Notes: generated by a model from the letters alone, not told the origin. A stretch of DNA of 64,000 bases from Paenibacillus dendritiformis (GCF_021654795.1 NZ_AP025344.1:4278501-4342500), one strand, 5' to 3'. Positions 41,377 to 50,408 are shown, counted from the stretch's first letter. Program-made: numbers and translations.

Positions 41377-42314
41377 TCAATCCGGCCTCCTTTCGTCATC
41401 GTAAGGAAGGTATCTTCCAGCGTCGGCGCGGAGGTCCGGACCTCGTAGATCGCGATGCCCGCGTGGACAAGCTTCTCGACGACCTTCGGAATCTCATTCC
41501 GCATGACGTTCACGGTGATGCCGGAACGAGATTCGTCCCGGGCCGCTGGCCAATCGGCCGCAGCGAGCGCCTGCAGGGCTTCCTCGGTCCGATCCACCTC
41601 CAGATAGATCGTGGCCGGCCGCGCTTCCGCCGCGTCAACGGACGGATTCAGTTCCCGCTCCCCGACGAATTTGCCGTTCTGGATGATAACGACCCGGTCG
41701 CACATCAATTCGATTTCCGAGAGCAGATGGCTCGAGACGAGAATCGAGATTTTCTCCTCCCGGGCCAAGCGGCGCAAATAGTCGCGGAGTTGCCGGATAC
41801 CTGCCGGATCGAGCCCGTTCGTAGGCTCGTCCAAAATCAGAATCGAAGGATCGTGAAGCAGCGCCTGCGCGATGCCGAGCCGCTGCCGCATCCCCAGCGA
41901 GTAGTTCTTCACCTTTTTATCTATCGCATTTTCGAGCTCGACGAGCCGCACGATTTCCTCGATCCGCTCCTCGCTGATCGATTTGCCGCTCAAGCGGGCG
42001 AAATGAAGCAGGTTTTTGCGCCCGCTCATAAATTTGTACAGCTCCGGATTTTCGACGACCGCCCCGACGTGGGTCATCGCTTTGGCCCGGTCGGTCCGGA
42101 TGTCATGACCTTCAATCCGGATTCGTCCCGACGTCATGGACATCAGTCCGACGATCATGCGGATCGTCGTCGTCTTGCCTGCGCCGTTCGGGCCGAGGAA
42201 GCCATAGACTTCCCCGCGCCGCACGCGGAACGACAAATTATCGATAATCGTTTTTCCCCGAATTTTTTTCGTCACGCCTTCCAATTCTACAACGGTATCA
42301 TCGGTGCCTTGCAT
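41373..42314 (-). CDS. ABC transporter ATP-binding protein (BcrA-like)
   Basis: A 313-residue ATPase. Walker A GPNGAGKTT, Q-loop replaced by ENPELYKF, signature NYSLGMRQRLGIAQAL, Walker B SILILDEPTNGLDP, H-loop SSHLLSEI. A C-terminal 90-residue extension (about residues 220-313) is typical of the BcrA/YtrB-like group that pairs with ABC-2 permeases. The ATG at 42314 is preferred, with AAGGAG 9 bases upstream; a TTG one codon before is also possible. First gene of the exporter operon. The upstream 42315-42675 region contains only a small GGGTGC-GCT-GCACCC hairpin at 42496-42510. Confidence 0.93.
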   Translation of the reverse strand: MQGTDDTVVELEGVTKKIRGKTIIDNLSFRVRRGEVYGFLGPNGAGKTTTIRMIVGLMSMTSGRIRIEGHDIRTDRAKAMTHVGAVVENPELYKFMSGRKNLLHFARLSGKSISEERIEEIVRLVELENAIDKKVKNYSLGMRQRLGIAQALLHDPSILILDEPTNGLDPAGIRQLRDYLRRLAREEKISILVSSHLLSEIELMCDRVVIIQNGKFVGERELNPSVDAAEARPATIYLEVDRTEEALQALAAADWPAARDESRSGITVNVMRNEIPKVVEKLVHAGIAIYEVRTSAPTLEDTFLTMTKGGRIE

Positions 42315-42868
42315 CAAATCTCACTCCTTCCATAGTACAGCTGCTTATGTTGCTGCCTCTCTCTGACTTACTTTACCGGATTCTTCCCTTCATTCCAACT
42401 GCGGAATCCGCATTGCCCGATTGGCTATCGCAGAAGACATCTATTACGTACGCAGTATCGGCCAAATCGTTTCGAATTCATTGTTAAAGAACAAAGGGTG
42501 CGCTGCACCCGTTTCTATTACACAGTTAGCGTTAATAAGTATAAAATAAGGAAATACATTTACTCCACATACAATACACACCTAATTAAATCATAATTTG
42601 ATCACTTACCCTATTTGTGGTAATATCAATAAGGAAGGAGGTGGAAACTAGTCAATCTTTGGTAACGGTTTTAAGATGTATGCCACCATGCTTCCTCTAA
42701 TGGAAAACCAGTTCACATACCCTTCAAGATTTATGATATTTAACCCAGTTTTTTCAGTACTTATAAGTCTGCGAACTGGTTCACTGTTAACCCGCCACCA
42801 GAAGAAAAAGCCCTATGCCTTATTCGAAAGCTCAACAATGAATTTTTATGACACACGCGCAGAGGAGA
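42315..42868. other. AT-rich intergenic region, left part of island
   Basis: About 550 bases with no supported gene. AAGGAGGTG at 42636-42644 overlaps a short GTG frame of 19 codons, and other frames give broken protein-like pieces (for example WFTVNPPPEEKALCLIRKLNN). This suggests decayed coding sequence. The base composition is far below the window's average GC. Confidence 0.5.
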
Positions 42869-43049
42869 GTGAGTATATATATTATTATATATATTTGAGT
42901 TATTTATTGGTATTTTATTCTTTGTTGTTGGCATTATTTCTACTTTTCCTCCTCCAAAAATGCCATGGCTAATTCGAATAATAATTTTATGCATTGGTAT
43001 TGCCTTTATCGTGCATTCAGTAATTGGTATGCTCGACTTGATTTTCTAA
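42869..43049 (+). pseudogene. Small membrane protein interrupted in an AT repeat
   Basis: GAGGAGAG precedes a GTG at 42869, but this frame stops after 9 codons inside a TATATATATTATTATATATAT tract. One base shift joins it to an open frame of 50-odd codons ending at TAA 43047-43049. That frame encodes two hydrophobic helices separated by FPPPKMPWLIR. The layout resembles two-helix small membrane proteins. It is either a dead gene or one switched by slippage in the AT tract. Confidence 0.4.
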
Positions 43050-43132
43050 CCTCAAATCATTTCCATTTAAAATCTATTTTTTAGCTTCAATGATCTCTGG
43101 AAATTGAAAAAATTTAATTTGGAGGTCTTAAG

Positions 43133-44029
43133 ATGTTTAAGAAAACGCTTTCTTTATTTTTGGTAACTTTGATGCTTGGATTAACTTTTAACTCATCTTC
43201 CATATTATCTGCGGCTGAAAGAGAAACTAAAGAGGAGACAGTACAAATCGTACGAAGTTATATTAAAAATAATGTGAGTCAATTAAATGCTATGATGTCA
43301 TCTGTACAATATCAAAAGTTAAAACTAAAGGATATTGAATCTATTATCGATAACTATTTTTCCCATAATCCTGCACCTCAAAAGCTCATTGATGTAAATA
43401 ATCTAACAATTGATGACATCTTCCCTGCCAATGATACGATAGATACTACAGGTACTGCTTCAAGAAATGTGCTACATTTCGAGGAACTCGCTTCTTATGT
43501 TGCCAATAACTCGTCTGGAAATGGGGATTCAATTTATAAGTTTCCTAATGAGAATGGCGCAGTTACTGTATATATTGCTGATACTGGTGAGGTAATGATT
43601 TGGGACCTAAGCAGTGTTCCCGCTAAAGACTCCGATTTTTCGAACCAAACTTTAGCGGCTGCTTGGAAAACAACAAGAACCGAAAGAAGTACTGGAATCG
43701 CATATAATGCTTTAGGCGGAAAAATGTTTACTATTTGGGCAGAAGGGAATTTCCAATATGACGGAAAGACCGCAAAACATAATAACTCAGATGGAAATTC
43801 TGAAAGACATTTTTGGGGTTCTACTCTGGTCATAGAAAAGAAAGCTGAAGGCAAGGAGCGCACAGTTAGAGTAGAAAACTATTCATATCCAGAAGTATAT
43901 ACTCGAGTTTATTTTGAATCCCAATTTGGTATTCGATGGGCTGGTATTACCATGAATTCTGGTACGGTTGAGGCATACGTTGGCGGAACATTTGCAGGAA
44001 ATGTTTATGGCGGGGTTAAAGAAATTTAG
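43133..44029 (+). CDS. Secreted hypothetical protein, AT-rich
   Basis: A 298-residue exported protein: signal peptide (MFKKTLSLFLVTLMLGLTF) with a cut around SAA, a helical and acidic region to about residue 100, and a beta-rich C-terminal half. The stretch TGIAYNALGGKMFTIWAEGNFQYDGK resembles a group of secreted Firmicute proteins I recall with AYNxLGxKxFxxWxxGxFxYxGK, function unknown. TTGGAGG lies 10 bases before the ATG. The gene is much AT-richer than its neighbours, which supports acquisition by transfer. It ends in a good terminator. A surface or toxin-like role is possible but unsupported. Confidence 0.78.
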   Translation: MFKKTLSLFLVTLMLGLTFNSSSILSAAERETKEETVQIVRSYIKNNVSQLNAMMSSVQYQKLKLKDIESIIDNYFSHNPAPQKLIDVNNLTIDDIFPANDTIDTTGTASRNVLHFEELASYVANNSSGNGDSIYKFPNENGAVTVYIADTGEVMIWDLSSVPAKDSDFSNQTLAAAWKTTRTERSTGIAYNALGGKMFTIWAEGNFQYDGKTAKHNNSDGNSERHFWGSTLVIEKKAEGKERTVRVENYSYPEVYTRVYFESQFGIRWAGITMNSGTVEAYVGGTFAGNVYGGVKEI

Positions 44030-44131
44030 AGTTCAGTTTTAATTTCTGCTTACAGCGTTACAGAGCTAACTCTCCGTAGGGCTAGGTTCAGGGTGATCGT
44101 TGTATAAGAGCGATAGAGGAAGCGTGGTATA

Positions 44132-44168
44132 CCGCTCATTTCCTTTTCGGGGAATGAGCGGCTTTTTA
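44132..44168 (+). terminator. Terminator after the secreted-protein gene
   Basis: CCGCTCATT (44132-44140) pairs with AATGAGCGG (44153-44161), then CTTTTTATT. Confidence 0.9.
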
Positions 44169-44268
44169 TTGCCAGGGATGATTGCGTTGGGTAATAATAA
44201 TGACGTACAACCGCATAATCACCAAACCCTTTTTCGCAATCTATTTTATCATGCAAGGAGTTAATGCG

Positions 44269-45711
44269 ATGTCAATATCATTGCCTGATGAATTGCCTCT
44301 GGCCTATCAAGAACAGATGAAGCGCCTGTTCGAAGCGGACGGCGAACCGATCGATCCCTTCCTCGACAGCTACCGGGAGCCCCGGGCCTACGGCCTGCGC
44401 GTGCAGCCCTGGAAGTGGGGCGGACATGAGACGGCCCGCCGGAACGCGGCCGCCCTCTTCGGCCTGGAGCCTGTCCCGTGGTGCCCGGAAGGATATTACT
44501 ATGAGGAATCATCCCGGCCCGGGAAGCATCCCTACCATCATGCCGGTTTGTATTACATTCAGGAGCCTTCCGCCATGTCTTCCGCCGAGCTGCTCGATCC
44601 GCAGCCGGGCGAGCTCGTGCTGGACCTGGCCGCGGCTCCGGGAGGCAAGGCGACTCAGATCGCCGGGCGGATGAAGGGCGAGGGGCTGCTTATCGCCAAC
44701 GAGATCCATCCGCAGCGAGCCAAAATATTGGCCGAAAATATGGAACGGATGGGGGTCGTCAACTGCATCGTCACTCAGGCGGATCCGCATGCGCTGGCCG
44801 AGCGCTTCCCGTACAGCTTCGACCGCATTATGCTGGATGCGCCCTGCTCGGGGGAAGGGATGTTCCGCAAAGATCCGGAGGCGGTCAACGAATGGTCGAC
44901 CGAGCATGTGGAGGCATGCGCGCTCCGCCAGCGGGATATTATCCGGGCGGCTGTCCGGATGCTTCGCCCGGGAGGAAGCCTTGTCTATTCCACCTGCACC
45001 TTCAATCGCCGGGAGAACGAGGACATCATCGCTCATTGGCTGGAGACGTATCCCGAATTCGAGCTGGTGCGCATGGAACGGCTGTGGCCGCACCGCCATC
45101 GGGGGGAAGGGCATTTCGTCGCGCTGTTGAAGAAATCCTCTTCCGCGCCAGACGCGACAGACGCCGCGGACGGTTCCGCATCGGCGCAATCCGGGCGTCG
45201 CGGCGGCAGCCGCAAGGGCAAGGGGGCTTCCGGAGTGAATGCGGCGGCGGCCGCGTTCCGGCAGTACGCCGAATGGGCCCGCGTGCATCTGCCCGGCCTG
45301 GAGCTTCCGCCAGGAAGGCCGCTGCTGTTCGGGGACGAGCTGTACTACGTTCCCGATACGCATCCTGGAGCGCGGGCGCTGCTTGACGACGCTTCCGTAT
45401 TCTCCGGGCTGCGCCTGCACCGCCTCGGCCTTCATCTCGCTCATTTGCGGAAGAACCGGCTCGAGCCAGCCCATGCGCTGGCGATGGCCTGCACCGCAGC
45501 GGATCAGGCCGCGCTCCGCTTCGACGCCGCCGCGGACGATCCGCGCATAGCCGCTTATCTGCGCGGCGAACCGATCGCGCCGAACCCGGAACAGAGCGGC
45601 GCCAAGGGCTGGACCCTCGTCGCCGTCGACGGCCTGCCGATCGGCTGGGGCAAAGCGTCCGACGGCCTGATCAAAAATCATCTGCCGAAAGGCCTTCGCG
45701 CGCTCGGTTAG
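44269..45711 (+). CDS. RsmB/RsmF-type rRNA (cytosine-C5) methyltransferase
   Basis: A 480-residue NOL1/NOP2/Sun-family enzyme using S-adenosylmethionine. The SAM motif is VLDLAAAPGGKATQIA, the DAPCSGEGMFRKDP motif IV carries one catalytic Cys, and YSTCTFNRRENEDII carries the second. The N-terminal PUA-like part and a C-terminal RsmF/YebU-like RNA-binding extension, with a low-complexity Ser/Gly/Lys linker at about residues 290-320, complete the usual RsmF-like layout. The start at 44269 has AAGGAG 8 bases upstream. It is cytoplasmic and acts on 16S rRNA; the exact position is not derivable. Confidence 0.9.
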   Translation: MSISLPDELPLAYQEQMKRLFEADGEPIDPFLDSYREPRAYGLRVQPWKWGGHETARRNAAALFGLEPVPWCPEGYYYEESSRPGKHPYHHAGLYYIQEPSAMSSAELLDPQPGELVLDLAAAPGGKATQIAGRMKGEGLLIANEIHPQRAKILAENMERMGVVNCIVTQADPHALAERFPYSFDRIMLDAPCSGEGMFRKDPEAVNEWSTEHVEACALRQRDIIRAAVRMLRPGGSLVYSTCTFNRRENEDIIAHWLETYPEFELVRMERLWPHRHRGEGHFVALLKKSSSAPDATDAADGSASAQSGRRGGSRKGKGASGVNAAAAAFRQYAEWARVHLPGLELPPGRPLLFGDELYYVPDTHPGARALLDDASVFSGLRLHRLGLHLAHLRKNRLEPAHALAMACTAADQAALRFDAAADDPRIAAYLRGEPIAPNPEQSGAKGWTLVAVDGLPIGWGKASDGLIKNHLPKGLRALG

Positions 45712-45780
45712 CAAGGGGGGTTCGGCCGTTGTGTCTCATGGTAGGGATAAGCCTGGATTCTTTTCTCCGGCAACATAATA

Positions 45781-45816
45781 AAGTCCAAGTGTTTTTTCGG
45801 CACTCCATTTGGACTT
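45781..45816 (+). terminator. Hairpin downstream of the rRNA methyltransferase
   Basis: AAGTCCAA pairs with TTGGACTT, with CTCTC following. It is 70 bases past the stop, just before repeat copy B. Weak as a terminator. Confidence 0.4.
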
Positions 45817-46590
45817 CTCTCTTAGCAGAAAAAGTGTAGAAAAAAAGGATGTAACACGCTCTGATCGGAGTGCCAGGTTTCGATTCGGTAAATGGACAAT
45901 CTCCACTCTTCGTAAAAAAGGGGGCCAATAGCCTGAAAACTGTACAATTTCCCTGGAAACGCTCTGGAAACGACTAAGCGGCAAGTGAAATCCGCATAAC
46001 TGCTGCATGATATCTCCAGACACGCCGATTCGGTTAGCGAAATTTGTATAACTGCACGATTGTTACAGACAAGCTTATCCGGCAGGCCTGTTCGGTAAGT
46101 CCGTTCGGTAAACACAATCCGAAAAACTATACGACTTCTCCAGACACGCCGATTCGGTAAGCACAATCCTGCAAAAATACAGCAATTCGATAGGGACGAC
46201 TTCAGCAGAAAAGGAATCCTGCACAATTGCAGCAATTTCACTCGTTTCCCTTCGACTTTGAACAAAAGGGCCTAAATTGATGTAGATTTGCAGCATTTTC
46301 CTGGGATGCGAACTCTTTGAGCCGAAAATCCTGTAAAATAGCAGCAATTTCCTCCACACGTTCAAGCCCCAGAAGGCGATGATACCTCCAAAAGGCGCTA
46401 ATGCCCCGAGGAGCGTCGCAGTTTCTTGTGAAGCCTATAAATCATCCAACGCAGTCTCTTGGAGCCCGTATATCGGGCCGTTGAGACCGTCCGTGGAGGG
46501 GATTCATTTTTTATGCGGTGGATACTCGTCTCTCAGTAGAAAAATCGATGTAAAATATTCAGAGTGCCAAGTTTTGACCCAGAAAGTTTC
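45814..46590. repeat. Long intergenic repeat, copy B
   Basis: Diverged second copy of the element at 10264-10868, in the same orientation. Motif units start near 46169, 46219, 46280 and 46331, spaced 50, 61 and 51 bases exactly as in copy A. Copy B has about 90 extra bases of GACACGCC-type units on the left. The right part (CAGTAGAAAAATCGATGTAAAA, then GAGTGCCAAGTTTTGA) corresponds to the right end of copy A. A similar end segment is also found at 45818-45907, left of the core, as if another copy once stood there. No coding function is supported. The rest of 45712-46740 holds nothing else. Confidence 0.85.
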
Positions 46591-46740
46591 GTTTTAACAT
46601 GTTCGTCTCCATATCCTGGCCTGACCAAAAACAGAAACAATGCCGCAGAACAGCTTCTACCTCAAAAAATTTCAAAAAAACCGCTGACCTTGCAGATTCA
46701 ACTGCTCCCCCCGGGAGCCTTGCCTCTGCAAGGTTAACGG

Positions 46741-47439
46741 TTACCCCTGATCGCGGGATGCGCAATCCACGATCATTTCATCAATCATCTCGTTATGGAA
46801 CATCATCGTCAGATGGAGCGACTGCACCTGCTTATCCTTGGCCAATTGACAAGCGAGCTCCTGGCCGATGCAGGCCCGATCCGCTCCCGTTCCCGGTACG
46901 CGAAAATCGATATACCCGGACATTTCCGGCCCGTCGGTGCTGATTGTGGCCTCTCCGACCGGCAGAGAGCCGCTCCGATCGCGGTAAATATCATAGAGCA
47001 GCGCGCTGCCGTCATCCCGCGCCAAAATCACGTGAATCCGATCATCCGCCCCTTCCGTCCCGTTGTCCTCGTCCGGATCATGCTCCAGCCTGTCCATCGG
47101 CCGGGCGCCGAACGGCCCCGCTTGCCGCTCCGGGGCCTCCGCCCGATATTCCGCGACGTCATCATTCGTGACGATGCGCTGCACTTGCCCCGTCACGAAC
47201 ACGACCTCCAGCTCGGCGGCGCCCAATGCTTCCGCCGTATGCCGGACATAGCGTTCGACCTGTTCCTCGATCGCGCTCCGGTGCCGCTCCAGCACGTCCA
47301 TTCCGTCCATGACGAATACGCCTTGAAGCCGTTCCCGCTCCCGGTACAGCCAGAGGAACTCCCCTGCGTACGCGCCATTGAACAGCACATCCTGCGCTTC
47401 CCCGCTTGCCGTCCGGAAGTCAGGGCGAAATTCAATCAT
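46741..47439 (-). CDS. Conserved hypothetical protein
   Basis: A 232-residue acidic cytoplasmic protein. The first half (IEFRPDFRTASGEAQDVLFNGAYAGEFLWLYR, then EEQVERYVRHTAEALG) is folded-looking, a low-complexity Asp/Glu/Gly segment sits at about residues 115-135, and a beta-rich end follows. There is no signal peptide or known motif. The ATG at 47439 has GGAGG 8 bases upstream inside a slightly longer frame. I do not recognise a family. It is a single gene between repeat copy B and the small YjcZ-type gene, with no clear terminator. Confidence 0.72.
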   Translation of the reverse strand: MIEFRPDFRTASGEAQDVLFNGAYAGEFLWLYRERERLQGVFVMDGMDVLERHRSAIEEQVERYVRHTAEALGAAELEVVFVTGQVQRIVTNDDVAEYRAEAPERQAGPFGARPMDRLEHDPDEDNGTEGADDRIHVILARDDGSALLYDIYRDRSGSLPVGEATISTDGPEMSGYIDFRVPGTGADRACIGQELACQLAKDKQVQSLHLTMMFHNEMIDEMIVDCASRDQG

Positions 47440-47654
47440 CTGCGTGTCCTCCCTTGCCATTTCCGGTAAATCCGGTACTTCCTTAAGGTTGCCCGTTCCT
47501 TCGCGTTACATTCCCTCCGACGGGTCTGGATAGCCGTCCAATCGCAGCCGGATTCCGCTGCATAATCTATGGGTGTCGGAACAAGGGGGACATCGTCCCT
47601 CCGGGTATCCATCCCGCTGTTCCGCTTCATCTCGAACAAGGGAGGAATGTTTCC

Positions 47655-47747
47655 ATGGGTGCAGGATTTGGGCATTTCACATCGACAGGCGTCATTCTCG
47701 TATTGTTCATTTTGCTGGTCATCGTATCCCGCTCGCTCATCTACTAG
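47655..47747 (+). CDS. YjcZ-type small sporulation protein
   Basis: A 30-residue peptide: a short Gly-rich N-terminus (MGAGFGHFTSTG) and one hydrophobic segment (VILVLFILLVIV) ending SRSLIY. This matches the YjcZ family of tiny spore/membrane proteins, whose hallmark is a Gly/Phe-rich head and LFILLxIVxxxxxY tail. GGGAGGA lies 8 bases before the ATG, and a strong terminator hairpin follows 20 bases after the stop. Confidence 0.82.
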   Translation: MGAGFGHFTSTGVILVLFILLVIVSRSLIY

Positions 47748-47766
47748 AAGATCATCAGGCACACAG

Positions 47767-47788
47767 AAGGCGGGGACGCCCCCGCCTT
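47767..47788. terminator. Terminator between YjcZ-type gene and convergent phosphatase
   Basis: AAGGCGGGG pairs with CCCCGCCTT around a 4-base loop, followed by AT-rich bases. It probably works for both converging genes. Confidence 0.75.
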
Positions 47789-47811
47789 ATTCCGCGTTAT
47801 GCCGGGAACGC

Positions 47812-48624
47812 CTATCGCGCCGCCCTTTCCAGACAATGCTTGACAAGCGCCTCATGAACGCCGTCTTCATTGTTCGATGCCGTGACTTCCTGTGCGGCTG
47901 CCTTCACCTCAATCGGTGAATTATCCATCGCGATGCCCATCCCCGCAAATTCAATCATCGACAGATCGTTATAGTAATTGCCGATGGCGAGCACCTGCTC
48001 CGGGGCAACGCCGCGAAGCTCCGCCAGCTTCGCCAGCGCGCTTCCCTTGGACGCGTCCTGATGCATAATATCGATAAAGTAATCCCCGGAGCGGATATAG
48101 TGCAAGCGATGTTCCCACAAGCCCAATTCCGCTTCCACCCGATCCATCTCTTCTTTTTGCCCGCTTAACGTCATTTTGACCGGCGCGTCCTCCAGTTCGT
48201 CCCAGCTTGGAAGCTGCTTCGGCTCGACAAGGAACTGAGCGTACAGATCCAGCGTCTCCGGCGCCATTCCCGCCCGGTCATCCACATATAAATCGAACAC
48301 CGTGTTGATATTGAAATGAACGCCGTGCTCGCGGCAATATTGAATATACGGCTCCAGTTCTTGCGGCGGAATATCGAAGCGGTGCAGAATGCGCCGGCCT
48401 TTTGATGCGACGGTCGCCGCTCCGTTATGCGTAATGACGACGCCTTCCAGCCCCAGCTCGTCCAAATAAGGCAGCGTGCTTTGCGGAGCGCGCCCGGTGC
48501 AGAGCACAATCTCCGCACCTCGCTCGGCTACGCTCCGTATCGTAGCGGCCGTACGGCCCGTAATCGCATGTTCGTCATTCAACAATGTCCCGTCCATATC
48601 CAAGGCAATCATTCGGTAATTCAT
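47812..48624 (-). CDS. Cof-type HAD-IIB phosphatase
   Basis: A 270-residue haloacid-dehalogenase superfamily hydrolase. Motif I is ALDMDGTLL with the nucleophile Asp, motif II is LCTGRAP, the Lys of motif III is in KGSALAKL, and motif IV is AIGNYYNDLSMIEFAG, where the second Asp is kept. The IIB cap domain lies between. Such enzymes dephosphorylate sugar phosphates or flavin precursors with broad specificity. GGGGAGAG precedes the ATG. The pseudouridine synthase gene lies 26 bases upstream on the same strand, so the two are probably co-transcribed. Confidence 0.93.
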   Translation of the reverse strand: MNYRMIALDMDGTLLNDEHAITGRTAATIRSVAERGAEIVLCTGRAPQSTLPYLDELGLEGVVITHNGAATVASKGRRILHRFDIPPQELEPYIQYCREHGVHFNINTVFDLYVDDRAGMAPETLDLYAQFLVEPKQLPSWDELEDAPVKMTLSGQKEEMDRVEAELGLWEHRLHYIRSGDYFIDIMHQDASKGSALAKLAELRGVAPEQVLAIGNYYNDLSMIEFAGMGIAMDNSPIEVKAAAQEVTASNNEDGVHEALVKHCLERAAR

Positions 48625-48650
48625 AGGCCTTCTCTCCCCTTCTGTCGGTT

Positions 48651-49403
48651 CTATCCCTCATTGTGTCCCGAGCGCAGCCGTTCTATCTCTTCCGGACTGC
48701 ATTCGCGCCATTGTCCGGGCTTCAGCTGCGGGTCCAGCTCCAGCGTTCCCATTGAGAGACGCTTCAAATAGACGACCTTCTTGCCGACCGCCGCGAACAT
48801 CCGCTTCACCTGATGGAATTTGCCCTCCGTTATCGTCAGCTCGATTTCCGACAGGACGCCCTCTTCCCCATCCGGCCGGTGACCGAGAATGTTCAGCCGT
48901 GCCGGAGCCGTCACATAACCGTCATCCAAGGTGACGCCCGCGGCAAAGCTGGCGCCGTCCCCGGCGGTCACCTCGCCCGCCACCTGAGCGAAGTAGGTCT
49001 TCGGTACATGCTTCTTCGGAGACAGCAGCTGATGGGCCAGTTGCCCATCGTTGCTGATCAGAAGCAAGCCTTCCGTATCCTTATCCAGCCGGCCGACCGG
49101 GAACGGCTCGAAATGCCGCAGCGCCGCCGGAAGCAAATCCAGCACCGTCCGCTCGCGCGTATCCTCCGTCGCTGAGATGACGCCCCGCGGCTTGTTCATC
49201 ATCACATAAATATATTCGCGGTACATTATGATCTCTTCGTCCAGCCGGACGACATCCCGTTCCGGATCGACCTGCTGGCCGCTATCCTTGACGCTCTTGC
49301 CGTTGACGGAAATTCGCCCCGCCTTGGCCCATTTTCTAATATCCGACCGGGAACCGCGGCCCATATGCGCGAGCAGCTTGTCGATCCGCATCATTTTGCC
49401 CAT
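48651..49403 (-). CDS. RsuA/RluB-type rRNA pseudouridine synthase
   Basis: A 250-residue enzyme with an N-terminal S4 RNA-binding domain (RIDKLLAHMGRGSRSDIRKWAKAGRISVNG) and a catalytic domain with FPVGRLDKDTEGLLLISNDG, where the Asp of RLD is the catalytic residue. KKHVPKTYFAQV and EGKFHQVKRMFAAVGKKV complete the RsuA signature. It isomerises a uridine in ribosomal RNA, probably position 516 of 16S rRNA as in RsuA. The ATG at 49403 follows an AGGAGGTG site at a rather long distance; a longer frame exists upstream but lacks a site. Downstream is the Cof-type phosphatase. Confidence 0.92.
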   Translation of the reverse strand: MGKMMRIDKLLAHMGRGSRSDIRKWAKAGRISVNGKSVKDSGQQVDPERDVVRLDEEIIMYREYIYVMMNKPRGVISATEDTRERTVLDLLPAALRHFEPFPVGRLDKDTEGLLLISNDGQLAHQLLSPKKHVPKTYFAQVAGEVTAGDGASFAAGVTLDDGYVTAPARLNILGHRPDGEEGVLSEIELTITEGKFHQVKRMFAAVGKKVVYLKRLSMGTLELDPQLKPGQWRECSPEEIERLRSGHNEG

Positions 49404-49622
49404 GACGACAGGGTCACCTCCTCTGCCTCTATCCGTTCTTGTCCCTGCGGATCGCATGGCCCTAATGCAGGACATGTCCTTATCAGCATACCATGTTGTC
49501 GTCCGTTTTGGAAAAGAAACGCGTGAAGAGCTGCTTCCTCCTCTTCTCGTCTATGTGCAAGCAGACTTACATTATTGTCATGTATGCCCGCAACGGGGAA
49601 ACTTTATTGTACAATATTCGTA

Positions 49623-49639
49623 TGAAAACATTGTTTTCA
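49623..49639 (+). promoter_or_regulatory. Palindrome TGAAAAC-N3-GTTTTCA before the ABC operon
   Basis: Perfect 7-bp arms, 44 bases upstream of the ABC ATPase start and just after a TACAAT box. A likely operator for an unknown regulator. Confidence 0.5.
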
Positions 49640-49682
49640 CAATCATCCGGGACAACAGACAATCAGAGAGAGGAGGAGACGG

Positions 49683-50408
49683 ATGTTACGTGTTGAAAAT
49701 CTGTCGCACGCCTTCAAAAACGGGCCGGAGACAACCCAGGTGCTGCACTCGGTATCGTTCAGTGTGCAGCGCGGAGAGATGGTCGCCCTGCTCGGGAGCT
49801 CCGGCTCCGGCAAGTCGACCCTGCTGAATTTGATGGCAGGGCTGATGAAGCCGACGGAAGGCAGCATATATATCGCGGGCCAGAACATCGTCACGATGAG
49901 CGAGAACCAGTTGGCCGAATTCCGGCGCGGGAATATCGGCTTTATTTTCCAAGCCTATGAACTGATCGCCAATCTCACGGTGCGGGAGAACGTCGAGCTG
50001 CCGCTCATCTTTCAGGGCGTCGCCCCTTCCGAGCGCAAGGCCAAGGCGATGCGCCTGCTGGAACAGGTCGGACTTCCCGACAAGTCAGAGCTGTTCACGT
50101 CCCAGCTCTCGGGCGGACAGCAGCAGCGGGTCAGTATCGCCCGTTCGCTTATCACCGATCCGTCCGTTATTTTTGCCGACGAGCCGACGGGGAATCTCGA
50201 TACCCGCACCGAGGAGGAGATTATCGCGATCTTGAAGCAGTTGAACCAGACAATGGATACGACATTCATCATCGTCACCCACGAGCATGAAGTGGCTGCC
50301 CAGACGAAACGCATTCTTACGCTGAGAGACGGCCATCTGCACGATGACAGCCCCGCTCCGGAGCAAGCTCGGGAAGAAGCGGTCCCGACCGGAGGTGAAA
50401 CCCATTGA
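49683..50408 (+). CDS. MacB/LolD-type ABC transporter ATP-binding protein
   Basis: A 241-residue ATPase. Walker A is LLGSSGSGKSTLL, Q-loop IFQAYEL, signature QLSGGQQQRVSIARSL, Walker B VIFADEPTGNLDT and H-loop IIVTHEHEVA. This is the FtsE/LolD/MacB group that pairs with FtsX-type permeases. GAGGAGACGG lies before the ATG. It is the first gene of a three-gene operon ATPase-permease-adaptor, resembling Bacillus YknXYZ in content though not in order. It overlaps the permease gene by 4 bases. Confidence 0.94.
   Translation: MLRVENLSHAFKNGPETTQVLHSVSFSVQRGEMVALLGSSGSGKSTLLNLMAGLMKPTEGSIYIAGQNIVTMSENQLAEFRRGNIGFIFQAYELIANLTVRENVELPLIFQGVAPSERKAKAMRLLEQVGLPDKSELFTSQLSGGQQQRVSIARSLITDPSVIFADEPTGNLDTRTEEEIIAILKQLNQTMDTTFIIVTHEHEVAAQTKRILTLRDGHLHDDSPAPEQAREEAVPTGGETH

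Noticed and set aside
42496..42510. GGGTGC-GCT-GCACCC hairpin upstream of the ABC exporter
   Set aside because: Stem of only six pairs, no T-run and no gene ending there; function not supportable.
42676..42972. 98-codon frame in the AT-rich island
   Set aside because: Composition looks non-coding, there is no ribosome site at its ATG, and it overlaps the better small membrane-protein frame.
46559..46765. 68-codon minus-strand frame between repeat copy B and gene 46741
   Set aside because: It overlaps the end of a better supported gene and the repeat, with no start signal; possibly part of another dispersed repeat but only one copy is in the window.
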